Notes under the pieces: generated by a model
What the model was told of the DNA's origin: nothing
Seen by the model: the letters and a program-made list of their open reading frames with translations, nothing else
Database searches by the model: none
DNA from: DASSBG01 sp963800395
GTDB taxonomy: Bacteria > Pseudomonadota > Gammaproteobacteria > Xanthomonadales > Rhodanobacteraceae
Length of the DNA stretch: 64,000 nucleotides
Assembly: GCA_963800395.1 (NCBI GenBank)
Contig: CAWDBD010000002.1
Coordinates: 1-64,000, forward strand
Direction: 5' to 3'
Made by a program: the position numbers and the translations under genes
In this document: positions 17,707 to 26,846 of the stretch, in pieces
How the letters are laid out: each line of letters opens with the position of its first letter
Position numbering within the stretch: position 1 is the first letter of the stretch

Positions 17707-18378
17707 ATGCAAGCAACGCTCATACGCGCAGCACTGGTGCTGATGGCGGCTCTTGTTGCCGGACCGGTGGCACTGGCGGCCCCCGATCAGCCGGCTGCGG
17801 TGGCCTCGGTTGCAACCCCGCAGAAGGTCGTGCAGGACATTGCCGACCAGCTGACGGACAAGATCGCCGGACATCGCGAGGAGTTGAAGGACGACCGCGA
17901 CAAGCTGATCAGCGTGATCGATTCGATCCTGTTGCCGCATTTTGACGTTGATTATGCGTCGATTCTGGTCCTGGGCCGGCACGCCCGTGAAGCCACGCCT
18001 GAGCAGCGGGAGCGCTTTGCCAAGGCCTTCTACAACTCCATTACCCACCGTTATGCCGAAGGCCTGCTGAACTACACCAAGGGCAGCGTCAAGGTTCTGC
18101 CGTACAAGGGTGATCTGGACAGACGGCGCAGCATCGTGCGCACCCGTGTGGTTCTCAATGACGGCAAGACCATCTCGGTCGACTATGCGTTCCGCAAGAC
18201 TCGCGCCGGAGACTGGAAGGCCTACGATGTGATCATCGAAGGCATCTCGTATATCACCAATTACCGCAATCAGGTCGATGCCGAGATCCGCAAGGAAGGT
18301 CTGAACAAGCTGATTGCGCGCCTGGAAACCCAGGGCGACAAGGTGCTCAAGTCGATGGAAAAGGATTCGGCCAGTTGA
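17707..18378 (+). CDS. mlaC: Periplasmic phospholipid-binding protein MlaC
   Basis: The 223-residue product has a cleavable signal peptide (MQATLIRAALVLMAA... ending ALAAPDQ) and the Ttg2D/MlaC body (SIDSILLPHFDVDYASILVLGRHAREAT, RFAKAFYNSITHRYAEGLLNY, SVDYAFRKT). It ferries phospholipid between MlaA and MlaFED. The 5' extension of the frame overlaps mlaD and was rejected because AGGAG lies just before 17707. The stop overlaps the mlaB start. Confidence 0.93.
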   Translation: MQATLIRAALVLMAALVAGPVALAAPDQPAAVASVATPQKVVQDIADQLTDKIAGHREELKDDRDKLISVIDSILLPHFDVDYASILVLGRHAREATPEQRERFAKAFYNSITHRYAEGLLNYTKGSVKVLPYKGDLDRRRSIVRTRVVLNDGKTISVDYAFRKTRAGDWKAYDVIIEGISYITNYRNQVDAEIRKEGLNKLIARLETQGDKVLKSMEKDSAS

Positions 18379-18677
18379 GCGACCAGCAGGCCGCGTTTGA
18401 ATCGCGCGAGGGCGGGGTATTGGCCATGTCCGGGCCGTTGACCTTTGCCAGCGTTGCCGCCGCCTGGCGCGAAGGGAAGGCCAGGATTCTCGCGGCACGG
18501 CCCACCGTGCTGGATCTGGCGGCGGTGCAGCGTGCCGATAGCGCCGGGCTTGCGTGCGTGCTGGCTCTTCTGGCCTGCGGCCGTGAGCTGCAGCCGCAGC
18601 TTGCCATTCGAAATGCGCCTGATTCGCTGCGCGACCTGGCTCGTGTAAGCGATGCGGAAAAGTGGCTGCTGCCGTAG
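18375..18677 (+). CDS. mlaB: STAS-domain protein MlaB
   Basis: The 100-residue product is a single STAS domain (GPLTFASVAAAW, VLDLAAVQRADSAGLACVLALLA). MlaB binds MlaF and is needed for its assembly and activity. The only in-frame start consistent with the operon is a TTG at 18375, overlapping the mlaC stop (TTGA); an internal ATG at residue 18 would remove the first strand. It ends mlaFEDCB. Confidence 0.85.
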   Translation: MSDQQAAFESREGGVLAMSGPLTFASVAAAWREGKARILAARPTVLDLAAVQRADSAGLACVLALLACGRELQPQLAIRNAPDSLRDLARVSDAEKWLLP

Positions 18678-18792
18678 GCCCGCGGCAGCCATGACGATAC
18701 GGCGTTCGCTGCGTCGGATCAGAATGTGTTCGGCACGCCATTACGGCGCGCCGTTCCCTGCGGGTGGGCAGACGGGGCTGCGCTGAGGGAAC

Positions 18793-19662
18793 TCAGCGTG
18801 GCGGGTTGGACTTCTTGTCGTCGCTCTTCGCCGCTGCCTTTTTGCTCTGTTTCTTTTCCCAGCTCTGCTGCTCCTCGAGCAGCTGCTCCGGATCGAAGTT
18901 CTTGTCGTCCAGACCCTGCATGTGCTCGATGACGTCGGCCGGTGGATTGCCATAGTAGATTTTGTAGAGGCGCTGCTGACGGAAGGCGTCACGTACGAAA
19001 ACGTAGGGATCGTATGCAGACTTCAGGAAGCTTTCGGCGTCGATGGCCCGTGAGCGCAGGTTGACCAGGTACAGGAACTGGGGCGCCAGCTGCGCGTGGT
19101 AGCGCAGATTGTGGTTGTCAGCGTAAATGGTCAAGGGGTCAAAGAAGTATCCGTCGACTGGAATCTTCCAGAAGTCGCGGGTACTGGTCGGGCCAAACAG
19201 CGGCAACACCAGATAGGGCCCGTCAGGAACACCCCAGTGTGCCAGGGTGACGCCGAAATCGTTCTTCTCAAGCGGCAGCCCGATACCGCTGGCCGGATCC
19301 AGAAAGCCGCCAAGGCCGATGGTCAGGTTGATAAGGAAGCGCCCGCCGGCTTGCAGCGCGCCCTTTGGCCGGCCCTGCAAAAGGTCATTGCCAACGGTGA
19401 CCGGCATGCGAAGGTTGGTGAAGAAGTCGCTGATGGCGCGGCGCACCGGATCATTGGTGATCTTGCGGTAGCCGATCGCGACCGGTCGGATGACCGCCTT
19501 GTCCAGGGCATTGTTGAAGGCATAGGTCTTGCGATTGAATTTTTCCCATGGATCGTCGTTTCTCGGCTTCGACACGGCACAGCCAGCCAGCAGCAGGACC
19601 AGGCTGAGGGCAATCCAGTGTTTCCAGTGTGCGAGCGGTTGCTGCGGTGTCGAGCGATGCAT
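18793..19662 (-). CDS. mlaA: Outer-membrane lipoprotein MlaA (VacJ)
   Basis: Outer-membrane partner of MlaC that removes mislocalised phospholipid from the outer leaflet. The 289-residue product has a lipobox (LLLAGC) and the MlaA body: DPWEKFNRKTYAFNNALDKAV, PVRRAISDFFTNLRMP, DFGVTLAHWGVPDGPYLVLPLFGPT and a YFFDPLTIYAD segment. The C-terminus adds a Lys/Gln-rich tail (WEKKQSKKAAAK). It is convergent with mlaFEDCB rather than part of it. The TTG start at 19677 is possible, but the ATG at 19662 leads straight into the signal peptide. Confidence 0.93.
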   Translation of the reverse strand: MHRSTPQQPLAHWKHWIALSLVLLLAGCAVSKPRNDDPWEKFNRKTYAFNNALDKAVIRPVAIGYRKITNDPVRRAISDFFTNLRMPVTVGNDLLQGRPKGALQAGGRFLINLTIGLGGFLDPASGIGLPLEKNDFGVTLAHWGVPDGPYLVLPLFGPTSTRDFWKIPVDGYFFDPLTIYADNHNLRYHAQLAPQFLYLVNLRSRAIDAESFLKSAYDPYVFVRDAFRQQRLYKIYYGNPPADVIEHMQGLDDKNFDPEQLLEEQQSWEKKQSKKAAAKSDDKKSNPPR

Positions 19663-19900
19663 CGGTTCAGGTTCCAAATTCTGCGCGATCGCGGGCGTGC
19701 CATTTTACTGTACCATGCGGTTTGCAAAATACCAGAGCCCCACGGCCGGGGCGAATGCTGTAAAATGGCAAGCCGCCCATGATACGCGACCGGAGCTCGG
19801 AACAATAGTCCGGGTCATTGCCAGCCGTCCTGTCACGCGGATACACTACGCACGTGGCTGCGTGCGTGGCCGATTTTTCGTATTCCAAGGTTTTGAACTG

Positions 19901-20194
19901 ATGGCACGTATTACAGTAGAAGATTGCCTTGAAGTGGTGGACAACCGTTTCGAGCTGGTCATGATGGCGACCCGGCGCGCGCGCCAGTTGGCCAATGGCG
20001 CCGAACCCACCGTGGATCCCGAAGCTGACAAGCCGACGGTGGTGGCGCTGCGCGAGATTGCCGAGCGCCGCATTGACATGGCCATGATTGACGAAATTGA
20101 CCGCGCCGAGCGCGAGCGCAAGGAGCGCGAAGCGCTGGAATGGGCAGCGGCAGAAGTGGATGAAGATCTGTCCAAATCCGGCGACGATCTGTAA
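19901..20194 (+). CDS. rpoZ: RNA polymerase omega subunit
   Basis: The 97-residue product starts MARITVEDCLEVVDNRFELVMMATRRARQLANG, the canonical omega N-terminus, and has an acidic C-terminus (DLSKSGDDL). Omega stabilises RNA polymerase and takes part in the ppGpp site, which fits spoT as its next neighbour 66 bases downstream. Confidence 0.97.
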   Translation: MARITVEDCLEVVDNRFELVMMATRRARQLANGAEPTVDPEADKPTVVALREIAERRIDMAMIDEIDRAERERKEREALEWAAAEVDEDLSKSGDDL

Positions 20195-20260
20195 CGATGA
20201 TGTCTGCAGACATTGGTTGCGCGACGGCCTGAAAGGCCGGCAACAGTTACGGGTACGGCC

Positions 20261-22411
20261 ATGAACACCCCGGTAGCGGAAAATCCGTCGCTGCCCGAGT
20301 GTGTGCGTGAACTGGAAAGGCGCCTGAGTGGTTTTGCCGAAGAGCAAAGGCACGCGGTTCGCCGCGCCTATCATGTGGGCGCCGAAGCCCATGCCGGGCA
20401 GCAACGTCAGAGCGGCGAAGACTACATCACCCATCCGGTTGCCGTGGCCACCATTCTGGCGGATCTGGGCATGGATGCGGAGACGATCGTTGCCGCCATT
20501 TTGCATGACACCCTGGAAGACACAGGCCTGACCCGCGAGGGCCTGTCCGACCAGTTCGGTACCACCGTGGCCGATTTGGTCGAAGGGGTCACCAAGCTTG
20601 ACAAGGTGCGTTTTGGCAGCCGCCAGGAAGCGACGGCGGAAAGTTTCCGCAAGATGCTGCTGGCCGTGGCGCGCGATCTGCGCGTCATCCTGATCAAGCT
20701 GGCTGATCGCCTGCATAACATGCGCACCCTGGGTGCCATGCAGCTCGAGTCCAGGCGGCGCATCTCGCGCGAAACCCTGGAAATCTATGCGCCCATTGCC
20801 CAGCGCCTGGGCATGAATCTGATCAAGGCAGAGCTCCAGGATCTCGGTTTTCGCAATCTCTATCCGGACCGTTACCGCATTATTGCCGGTCGCATTCGCG
20901 ACATGCTCGGCAATCGCCGCGAGGTCATCGAGCGGATCGAGGCTGAAATTACCATGCGCCTCGCCGACGAGGGGATCAAGGCGCGTGTCATTGGCCGCAT
21001 CAAGTCGCCGTACAGCATCTACAAGAAGATGCGCAGCGAGAACAAGACTTTCGACCAGGTTACCGATGTCTATGGCTTCCGCGTTGTGACGTCAGACGTG
21101 CCCCATGCCTATACGGCACTGGGTGCCGTGCATGGCCTGTACAAGCCGGTCGACAAGCGCTTCAAGGACTTCATTGCCATTCCCAAGGCCAACGGCTACC
21201 AGTCCTTGCATACGGTTTTGTTCGGCCCCTTCGGCGCGCCCATTGAAGTGCAGATCCGAACCGAAAGCATGGACACGGTGGCCGAACGGGGCGTGGCTGC
21301 ACACTGGGCCTACAAGACTGACGAGAATGCAGGCAACTCGGCGCAGGCGCGGGCGCGCGAGTGGGTCGAGGGCCTGGTTGACAGCCAGGCGCGCAAGAGC
21401 GGCTCGCTGGAGTTTCTGGAAAACGTCAAGATTGATCTGTTTCCGGACGAGGTTTATCTGTTCACGCCCAAGGGCGATATCCTGTCCTTGCCACGCAATG
21501 CCACGGCGCTGGATTTTGCCTACGCCGTGCACACCGATGTCGGCAACCACACCGTGATGGCGCGCGTGGACGGCAAGCTGGTACCCCTGCGCACGCGGCT
21601 GGAATCAGGTCAGCGGGTGGAAATCACCACCTCCGACAAGGCCAACCCCAAGCCGCAGTGGCTGGAGTTCGTGGTCACCGGCAAGGCACGTACCGGTATT
21701 CGGCACTATCTCAAGCACCTCCAGCACGAAGATGCAGTGGAGTTCGGTCATCGCATGCTCGATCGTGCCTTGCACGCGCTTTCGATCAGCCTGGACAGTA
21801 TCGATCCGAAAGTACTGCAGCAGTTCCTGAAGGATCAGCGTCTGCGCCGCCTGGAAGACCTGCTGGCTGATGTGGCCCTGGGGAATCGCATGGCGGACCA
21901 TGTGGCCGGACAATTGCACGAGATCAGCAGCGAATCACGGCGCAAGCGCAAACGCAAGCGCAAGCGCGAGAAGATCACTATCAGTGGCAGCGAGCGCGGC
22001 GTGCTCACCTTTGCCAACTGCTGCCATCCGGTGCCGGGTGATGCCATCTTCGGCTACATGTCCTCGGGCAAGGGTGTCGTTGTGCATCGTGTCGAGTGTC
22101 CCAATGCCGCCGAGTTGAGCAAGCATGCCGAGCGCTACATCGGCATGGGCTGGGATCGCGATGTGGAAGGCGTGTACAAGGTCGAGCTGCGGCTGGAGGT
22201 GGCCAATGAAACCGGCGTCCTGGCCGAAGTGGCTGCGGCGATTGCACAGGTCCGATCCAATATCGAGAACATCGAGTACGCCGGGCGCGAAGTGCTGACC
22301 GCGACCCTTCTGATTACCATCGAGGTGGACAACCGCAAGCACCTGGCCGACGTGATGCGCAAGGTGCGCCGCCTCAAGGTGGTGCGTGCCGTGTATCGGC
22401 ACCCGGTGTAG
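20261..22411 (+). CDS. spoT: Bifunctional (p)ppGpp synthetase/hydrolase SpoT
   Basis: Controls the stringent-response alarmone. The 716-residue product has an HD hydrolase domain (His58, His82-Asp83 in ILHDTLEDT) and a synthetase domain (RIKSPYSIYKKM, GYQSLHT, EIQIRT). TGS and C-terminal ACT domains follow (LEVANETGVLAEVAAAIA). In the synthetase domain the sequence RFKD (RxKD) near residue 300 is the motif of bifunctional Rel/SpoT enzymes rather than the ExDD of RelA. The hydrolase site is intact. The start at 20261 is chosen over an upstream alternative of 16 codons. Order rpoZ-spoT-ridA-recG is conserved among Xanthomonadales. Confidence 0.96.
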   Translation: MNTPVAENPSLPECVRELERRLSGFAEEQRHAVRRAYHVGAEAHAGQQRQSGEDYITHPVAVATILADLGMDAETIVAAILHDTLEDTGLTREGLSDQFGTTVADLVEGVTKLDKVRFGSRQEATAESFRKMLLAVARDLRVILIKLADRLHNMRTLGAMQLESRRRISRETLEIYAPIAQRLGMNLIKAELQDLGFRNLYPDRYRIIAGRIRDMLGNRREVIERIEAEITMRLADEGIKARVIGRIKSPYSIYKKMRSENKTFDQVTDVYGFRVVTSDVPHAYTALGAVHGLYKPVDKRFKDFIAIPKANGYQSLHTVLFGPFGAPIEVQIRTESMDTVAERGVAAHWAYKTDENAGNSAQARAREWVEGLVDSQARKSGSLEFLENVKIDLFPDEVYLFTPKGDILSLPRNATALDFAYAVHTDVGNHTVMARVDGKLVPLRTRLESGQRVEITTSDKANPKPQWLEFVVTGKARTGIRHYLKHLQHEDAVEFGHRMLDRALHALSISLDSIDPKVLQQFLKDQRLRRLEDLLADVALGNRMADHVAGQLHEISSESRRKRKRKRKREKITISGSERGVLTFANCCHPVPGDAIFGYMSSGKGVVVHRVECPNAAELSKHAERYIGMGWDRDVEGVYKVELRLEVANETGVLAEVAAAIAQVRSNIENIEYAGREVLTATLLITIEVDNRKHLADVMRKVRRLKVVRAVYRHPV

Positions 22412-22485
22412 GAGATCCTGCCGGGATGGGGCTTGTCGATCAGGCGTTCGGTGTGGGCAAGCACACGCGGTCGTGTATTCTTCCT

Positions 22486-22523
22486 CCCGAGTCCCGAGTC
22501 CCGAGTCCCGAGTCCCGAGTCCC
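22486..22523. repeat. Tandem heptamer array CCCGAGT, 5 copies
   Basis: Five perfect copies and a trailing CCC lie between spoT and ridA, ending 30 bases before the ridA start. Same unit and orientation as the arrays at 13041 and 29509. Confidence 0.95.
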
Positions 22524-22553
22524 CGATACCCAGTCAACCACCGGATACCCGCA

Positions 22554-22940
22554 ATGCCAAAGCAGATCATTCACAGCAAGCACGCTCCTGCCGCCATCGG
22601 CCCCTATTCGCAGGCGGTGCGCACGGGCAATACCGTTTATCTGTCCGGTCAGATTCCGCTTGATCCGGCAACCGGCGAGATGGTCAATGGCGATATTCGC
22701 GCTCAGGCAGGCCGCGTGTTTGCCAACATGAAGGCGGTATGCGAGGCAGCCGGAGGCTCGCTGGACGACATTGTGCGGATCGGGATCTACGTGGTCGATA
22801 TGAGCGATTTCGCGGACGTCAATGACGTCATGGCCAGCGCCTTTGCCGAACACCGGCCAGCACGCTCGACCATCGAGGTGGCTGCCTTGCCCAGGGGCGC
22901 ACGCGTCGAAGTGGACGCCATCATGGTACTGGCCGGCTGA
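22554..22940 (+). CDS. ridA: RidA family enamine/imine deaminase
   Basis: Hydrolyses reactive 2-aminoacrylate and related imines. The 128-residue product shows SKHAPAAIGPYSQAVRTGNTVYLSGQIPLDP at the N-terminus. The family-defining C-terminal segment RPARSTIEVAALPRGARVEVDAI carries the catalytic Arg (PARST). The ATG at 22554 follows the heptamer array; the open frame through the array is not coding. It precedes recG by 3 bases. Confidence 0.95.
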   Translation: MPKQIIHSKHAPAAIGPYSQAVRTGNTVYLSGQIPLDPATGEMVNGDIRAQAGRVFANMKAVCEAAGGSLDDIVRIGIYVVDMSDFADVNDVMASAFAEHRPARSTIEVAALPRGARVEVDAIMVLAG

Positions 22941-22943
22941 TCA

Positions 22944-25037
22944 ATGGCTGCAGGTGGCGGTTACCTGGCAGCGGACGCGGCGCTTACCGAGCTTGACGGC
23001 GTAGGTCCGGCGCTTGCAGCGCGGCTGGGCAAGCTGGGGCTCGAACAGCTGCGTGACCTGTGGTTCCATCTGCCGCTTCGCTACGAGGATCGGACTCGCG
23101 TCATTCCCATCAGCGCGCTCAAGGTGGGTCAGGCAGCGCAGATTGTCGGCGTGGTGGATGGCGTCGATCGCGGGTTTCGCTACCGACCACAATTGAAGCT
23201 TGTGCTGAGCGACGAGTCGGGTGCCAGCGTGCTGTTGCGCTTTTTCCATTTCAACCGCTCACAGAGCATGCAGTTGCAACCCGGCGTGCGCCTGCGTTGC
23301 TTCGGTGAAGTGCGCTGGGGGGCACAGGGTCTGGAGATGGTGCATCCGCAGTATTCCCGCCTGGCGCCCAATGCGACAGCGGTGACCGAGGACTGCCTGA
23401 CGCCGGTTTATCCCTCGACCGAGGGCCTGGGTCAAAAACGCATTGCTCGTCTGGTGGCAGAATCGCTGCGCAACCTGCCGGAGGAATCAGTGATTGAGCT
23501 TCTTCCCCAGGCGCTGCGAAGCCAACTGAAACTCACCTCATTGCGTGAAGCCTTGCTGACCCTCCACCGGCCGCCAGCCGATACCGATCTTGCCCTGCTG
23601 GCCACGGGCATGCATCCGGGTCAGCAACGATTGGCGTTCGAGGAATTGCTGAGCCAGCACCTGGGTTTGAAGCAGTTGCGCCAGCGTGTGCGTCGGCACA
23701 GCGCACCCTCGTTTCCACACTGCGGGCAACTGCATGCTGCCCTGATCGAGCAATTGCCATTCGAACTGACGGCTGCGCAGCGTCGAGTGGACGAGGAAAT
23801 CCGCGCGGATCTGGCGCAGGCTGTGCCGATGTTGCGTCTGGTGCAAGGCGACGTGGGCTCCGGCAAGACCGTAGTGGCCGCGCTTGCAGCCCTGACCGCC
23901 ATAGCCAATGGCTGCCAGGTGGCCCTGATGGCGCCAACCGAACTGCTGGCCGAGCAACATCTGCACAGCTTTCGCGCCTGGCTAGAGCCTCTGGGGGTGG
24001 ATATTGCATGGCTGTCGGGCAAGGTCAAGGGCAAGGCGCGGACAGCGGCCCTGGCGGCGGTAGCCGGGGGCGTGCCGCTGGTGATCGGCACGCATGCGCT
24101 GATGCAGGAAGGCGTCGAGTTTGCCGATCTGGGCCTGGTGATCATTGATGAACAGCACCGCTTCGGCGTGCACCAGCGTCTCAGTCTCAGCGAAAAGGGC
24201 AGCGACGGTGAGCGCCAGCCGCATCAACTGGTCCTCACCGCGACACCGATCCCGCGCACCCTGGCCATGAGTGCCTACGCTGATCTGGATGTATCCAGCA
24301 TCGACACCTTGCCGCCGGGCCGCACGCCGGTGGCCACGGTGGCGATTTCCAGCCAGCGCCGCAAGGAAGTCATCGAACGCATCAGTGCGGCCTGCGCCGA
24401 GGGCCGCCAGGCCTATTGGGTCTGTACCCTGATAGAAGCCTCGGAGCAGTTGGCGGCGCAGGCAGCCGAAGAGGTGCATGCCGAGCTGGTCGAGGCCTTG
24501 CCGGGACTGGATGTTGTACTGATTCACGGGCGCATGAAACCTGCCGAGAAGCAGCGCGTGATGGATGACTTCAAGACGGGCAAGACCGCGCTGCTGGTCG
24601 CCACTACCGTGATCGAGGTCGGCGTGGATGTGCCCAATGCCAGCCTGATGGTGATCGACAACGCCGAGCGGCTCGGTTTGTCGCAACTGCACCAGTTGCG
24701 CGGGCGGGTTGGTCGCGGCAGCGTGGCGTCGAGCTGCGTGCTGTTGTATCAGCCGCCGCTGTCGGCCGCGGCGCGCGAGCGCCTGGAGGTGATGCGCCAG
24801 ACCAATGACGGCTTTCGTATTGCCGAGAAAGACCTGGAATTGCGTGGCCCCGGTGAAGTGCTCGGTACCCGCCAGACAGGCCGGATGGAGCTGCGTATTG
24901 CCGACCTGGTTCGCGATGCCCACCTGCTCCCGACCGTGCAGCATGTCAGCACGATCATGCTGAACGACTACCCGCAGCTGGCCGATCGCCTGGTGCAGCG
25001 GTGGTTCGGCAGCGCCGCGCGTTACGGCAACGCCTGA
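22944..25037 (+). CDS. recG: ATP-dependent DNA helicase RecG
   Basis: Branched-DNA helicase that remodels stalled forks and Holliday junctions. The 697-residue product has an N-terminal wedge domain (LRYEDRTRVIPI, LLRFFHFNRSQ), Walker A GDVGSGKT near residue 300, and the DEQH box near 400. Later come LTATPIPRTLAMSAYADLDVS and the motif-VI region QLHQLRGRVGRGS. Length is normal. It starts 3 bases after ridA. Confidence 0.96.
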   Translation: MAAGGGYLAADAALTELDGVGPALAARLGKLGLEQLRDLWFHLPLRYEDRTRVIPISALKVGQAAQIVGVVDGVDRGFRYRPQLKLVLSDESGASVLLRFFHFNRSQSMQLQPGVRLRCFGEVRWGAQGLEMVHPQYSRLAPNATAVTEDCLTPVYPSTEGLGQKRIARLVAESLRNLPEESVIELLPQALRSQLKLTSLREALLTLHRPPADTDLALLATGMHPGQQRLAFEELLSQHLGLKQLRQRVRRHSAPSFPHCGQLHAALIEQLPFELTAAQRRVDEEIRADLAQAVPMLRLVQGDVGSGKTVVAALAALTAIANGCQVALMAPTELLAEQHLHSFRAWLEPLGVDIAWLSGKVKGKARTAALAAVAGGVPLVIGTHALMQEGVEFADLGLVIIDEQHRFGVHQRLSLSEKGSDGERQPHQLVLTATPIPRTLAMSAYADLDVSSIDTLPPGRTPVATVAISSQRRKEVIERISAACAEGRQAYWVCTLIEASEQLAAQAAEEVHAELVEALPGLDVVLIHGRMKPAEKQRVMDDFKTGKTALLVATTVIEVGVDVPNASLMVIDNAERLGLSQLHQLRGRVGRGSVASSCVLLYQPPLSAAARERLEVMRQTNDGFRIAEKDLELRGPGEVLGTRQTGRMELRIADLVRDAHLLPTVQHVSTIMLNDYPQLADRLVQRWFGSAARYGNA

Positions 25038-25141
25038 GTGAACCTGTATCCTGAGTCGAGTGCGGTGCAGCAGGCGCCGACTGGCACAAGCGAACTGAAG
25101 CAGCATCCCCATTCATTGCGGCTGGCAAGACGGCAAATTTC

Positions 25142-26074
25142 ATGACACCCAGGCTACTGATTGATACCGACCCCGGCGTGGATGATGCGCTGGCTATCCT
25201 GATGGCACACCAGCATGGCCATGTTTGTGCCTTGTCGGTGGCCGCCGGCAATACCGGTCTGGACCACACCGTTCGCAATGCCTGCACCCTGGTTGATCTG
25301 TTGCGCAGCGATACGCCGGTCTTTGCCGGCTGCAGGCAGCCATTGGTGCGCGCAGCGGACGAAGATGCGGTGCGTGTGCATGGCCTCGATGGTTTCGGTG
25401 ATATCGATCTTCCGCCTCCGGCCACCCGGCCGGGCGATGAGCATGCGGCGCTGGCGATGATTCGCATGACCCGCGAGCAGCCGGGCAGTTTGACCCTGGT
25501 TGCGCTGGCACCGTTGACCAATGTGGCGCTGGCGGTGCGCCTCGATCCGGATTTTGCGTCGCGCGTGGCGCGGCTGGTGGTCATGGGCGGTGCGGTCAAC
25601 GGCCATGGCAACATGCATCGCAGCACGGCCGAGTTCAATGTCGGCTTTGATCCGGAGGCCGCGCATGTGGTGTTTGGTGCGTTCGAGCATTTCGAGCTGG
25701 TGGACTGGGAATTGACGGTTCGCCACGCATTCGACGAGACATGCTTTGATCGCTGGCTGGCTGCCGACGACAAGCGTGCCGACCTGTTTGCCCGGATCAG
25801 CGGCAAATCGCGCCGCTACAACGCCGAGCGCGAAAGGCGAGGCGTGATTGCGGCCGATGCGCTGGCCATGGCGGTAGCACTGGAACCGGGCATCGTGACG
25901 CGTGCCGAGACCCGAAAGGTGGCCGTGGAGCTGGATGGCAGCCTGACCCGGGGCATGACCGTGGTCGATTGGGAGCATCGCGGTGAGGCCGTGGCCAATG
26001 CCCGCATCGCCATGGAACTCGATCATGAGCGGTTCTCGCGCCTGGTCGCCACAGCGCTGGGTGCGTCCGGGTAG
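25142..26074 (+). CDS. Inosine-uridine preferring nucleoside hydrolase family protein
   Basis: Hydrolyses the N-glycosidic bond of nucleosides in the salvage pathway. The 310-residue product carries the N-terminal calcium-binding signature DTDPGVDDALAILMA, then TLVALAPLTNVALAVRLDP, VVMGGAV and FNVGFDPEAAHVV. Substrate preference cannot be read from the sequence. It follows recG with a 104-base gap. Its stop is the last chromosomal-type gene before the island, beginning with a disrupted REP-like hairpin. Confidence 0.9.
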   Translation: MTPRLLIDTDPGVDDALAILMAHQHGHVCALSVAAGNTGLDHTVRNACTLVDLLRSDTPVFAGCRQPLVRAADEDAVRVHGLDGFGDIDLPPPATRPGDEHAALAMIRMTREQPGSLTLVALAPLTNVALAVRLDPDFASRVARLVVMGGAVNGHGNMHRSTAEFNVGFDPEAAHVVFGAFEHFELVDWELTVRHAFDETCFDRWLAADDKRADLFARISGKSRRYNAERERRGVIAADALAMAVALEPGIVTRAETRKVAVELDGSLTRGMTVVDWEHRGEAVANARIAMELDHERFSRLVATALGASG

Positions 26075-26143
26075 GGTGCTGCCGAGCGCAGGAAGCATGC
26101 ATAGCGGAGCGGGCGCCAGCATGGTGCGCTTCGCTGCGCTCAG
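26075..26143. repeat. REP-like hairpin, left part, split by insertion element (copy 1)
   Basis: The sequence GTAGGGTGCTGCCGAG...GGTGCGCTTCGCTGCGCTCAG matches the first arm, loop and part of the second arm of the intact palindrome at 32358-32440. The missing end (CTCAGCGGCACCC) resumes at 26619 after 475 bases of inserted DNA. CTCAG at 26139-26143 and 26619-26623 is the target duplication. Confidence 0.75.
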
Positions 26144-26618
26144 AGCCTGTGAATTTTTCGCTTTTCAGATCAACCAGGCAGCGCGATGGGCCAATTTGTG
26201 GGTAACCTCGGTCAAGTGGGTTTGAGACGGAGTTTTGTGTCGGGGTGGGTGAATCGAGGTCAGGCAGCTTGCGATCAGGCCGTTGAGGCGGGGCATATGG
26301 GCCGGTTAGGCGCGTGTCAGGTCGTGTGCGAGGGTTGGTCAGGTCAGTGCTGCGCCCTGCAGTGCAAACATCCGCGCCAGATTGTGTGCCAAGGCAAACA
26401 GTAGCGCGACTGCCAGCGTCTTGTTCGGTGGTGGACACGCGGGCACTTTCGGGCGGCTTGCGTATGGCCTTTTTTCTCGCTTCCATCTTCGGCATCTGTT
26501 CCAGCGCCTGGCTGATGCGCTGTTCGCGTTCGCGCGCGGCGCGTTCACGGGCTGCTTGTACATGACGTTCGGTGTAGTTTGACTCAATGGGCTGGCAATG
26601 GCGATTTTTTCACAAGCT
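26144..26618 (-). mobile_element. 475-bp MITE-like derivative of an IS1182-type element, copy 1
   Basis: Ends are imperfect inverted repeats: AGCCTGTGAATTTTTCGC on the left and AGCTTGTGAAAAAATCGC read inward from the right. A CTCAG direct duplication flanks it. On the minus strand it encodes a transposase remnant: SNYTERHVQAARERAARE ... ALEQMPKMEARKK ... PPESARVSTTEQDA. The frame then jumps to the C-terminal phrase FALAHNLARMFALQ in another frame. This resembles the C-terminal part of IS1182-family transposases with an internal deletion. The element cannot encode a working transposase. A second copy of the same length lies at 29003. Confidence 0.85.
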
Positions 26619-26660
26619 CTCAGCGGCACCCTGCGTGCAGCGAAGGGTGCAGTCTGTGGT

Positions 26661-26810
26661 TCAGGCGCCCAGGGTGAGGAGGGAGGCGTTGCCGCCGGCG
26701 GCGGTGGTGTTGATGGTGATCACGCGCTCGCAGGCCATGCGGGGCAGGTAGTGCGGGCCGCCGGCTTTGGGGCCGGTGCCGGACAGGCCTTCGCCCCAGA
26801 GGCCAAGAAG
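26661..26810 (-). pseudogene. putA: 3' remnant of putA (proline dehydrogenase / P5C dehydrogenase)
   Basis: Read leftward, about 50 codons give GEGLSGTGPKAGGPHYLPR...ERVITINTTAAGGNASLLTLGA and a stop at 26661. This is the recognisable C-terminal end of bifunctional PutA (the aldehyde-dehydrogenase region and its extreme tail). Upstream of GEGLSG the sequence is no longer PutA-like (LLGLW instead of the expected QPFG). The fragment is therefore truncated at that point and has no start. It lies 42 bases from the first insertion element, and shows that DNA was lost or rearranged here. Confidence 0.8.
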
Positions 26811-26846
26811 TTTTCTGTTCCGCTAAGCAGAGCACACATCAGGTGC

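Noticed and set aside
18678..18792. The mlaB-mlaA convergent gap as a small gene or RNA.
   Set aside because: Only 115 bases with no stable hairpin followed by a T-run and no coding pattern.
22426..22731. Reading frames PSPESRVPSPES across the heptamer arrays as coding repeats.
   Set aside because: The arrays are intergenic; the frames arise because seven-base repeats read through all three phases, and they lie upstream of good starts of ridA and rdgB.
26018..26495. Open frames within the 475-bp elements as a possible complete transposase.
   Set aside because: Only scraps of a transposase C-terminus remain, joined out of frame; no catalytic residues are present.
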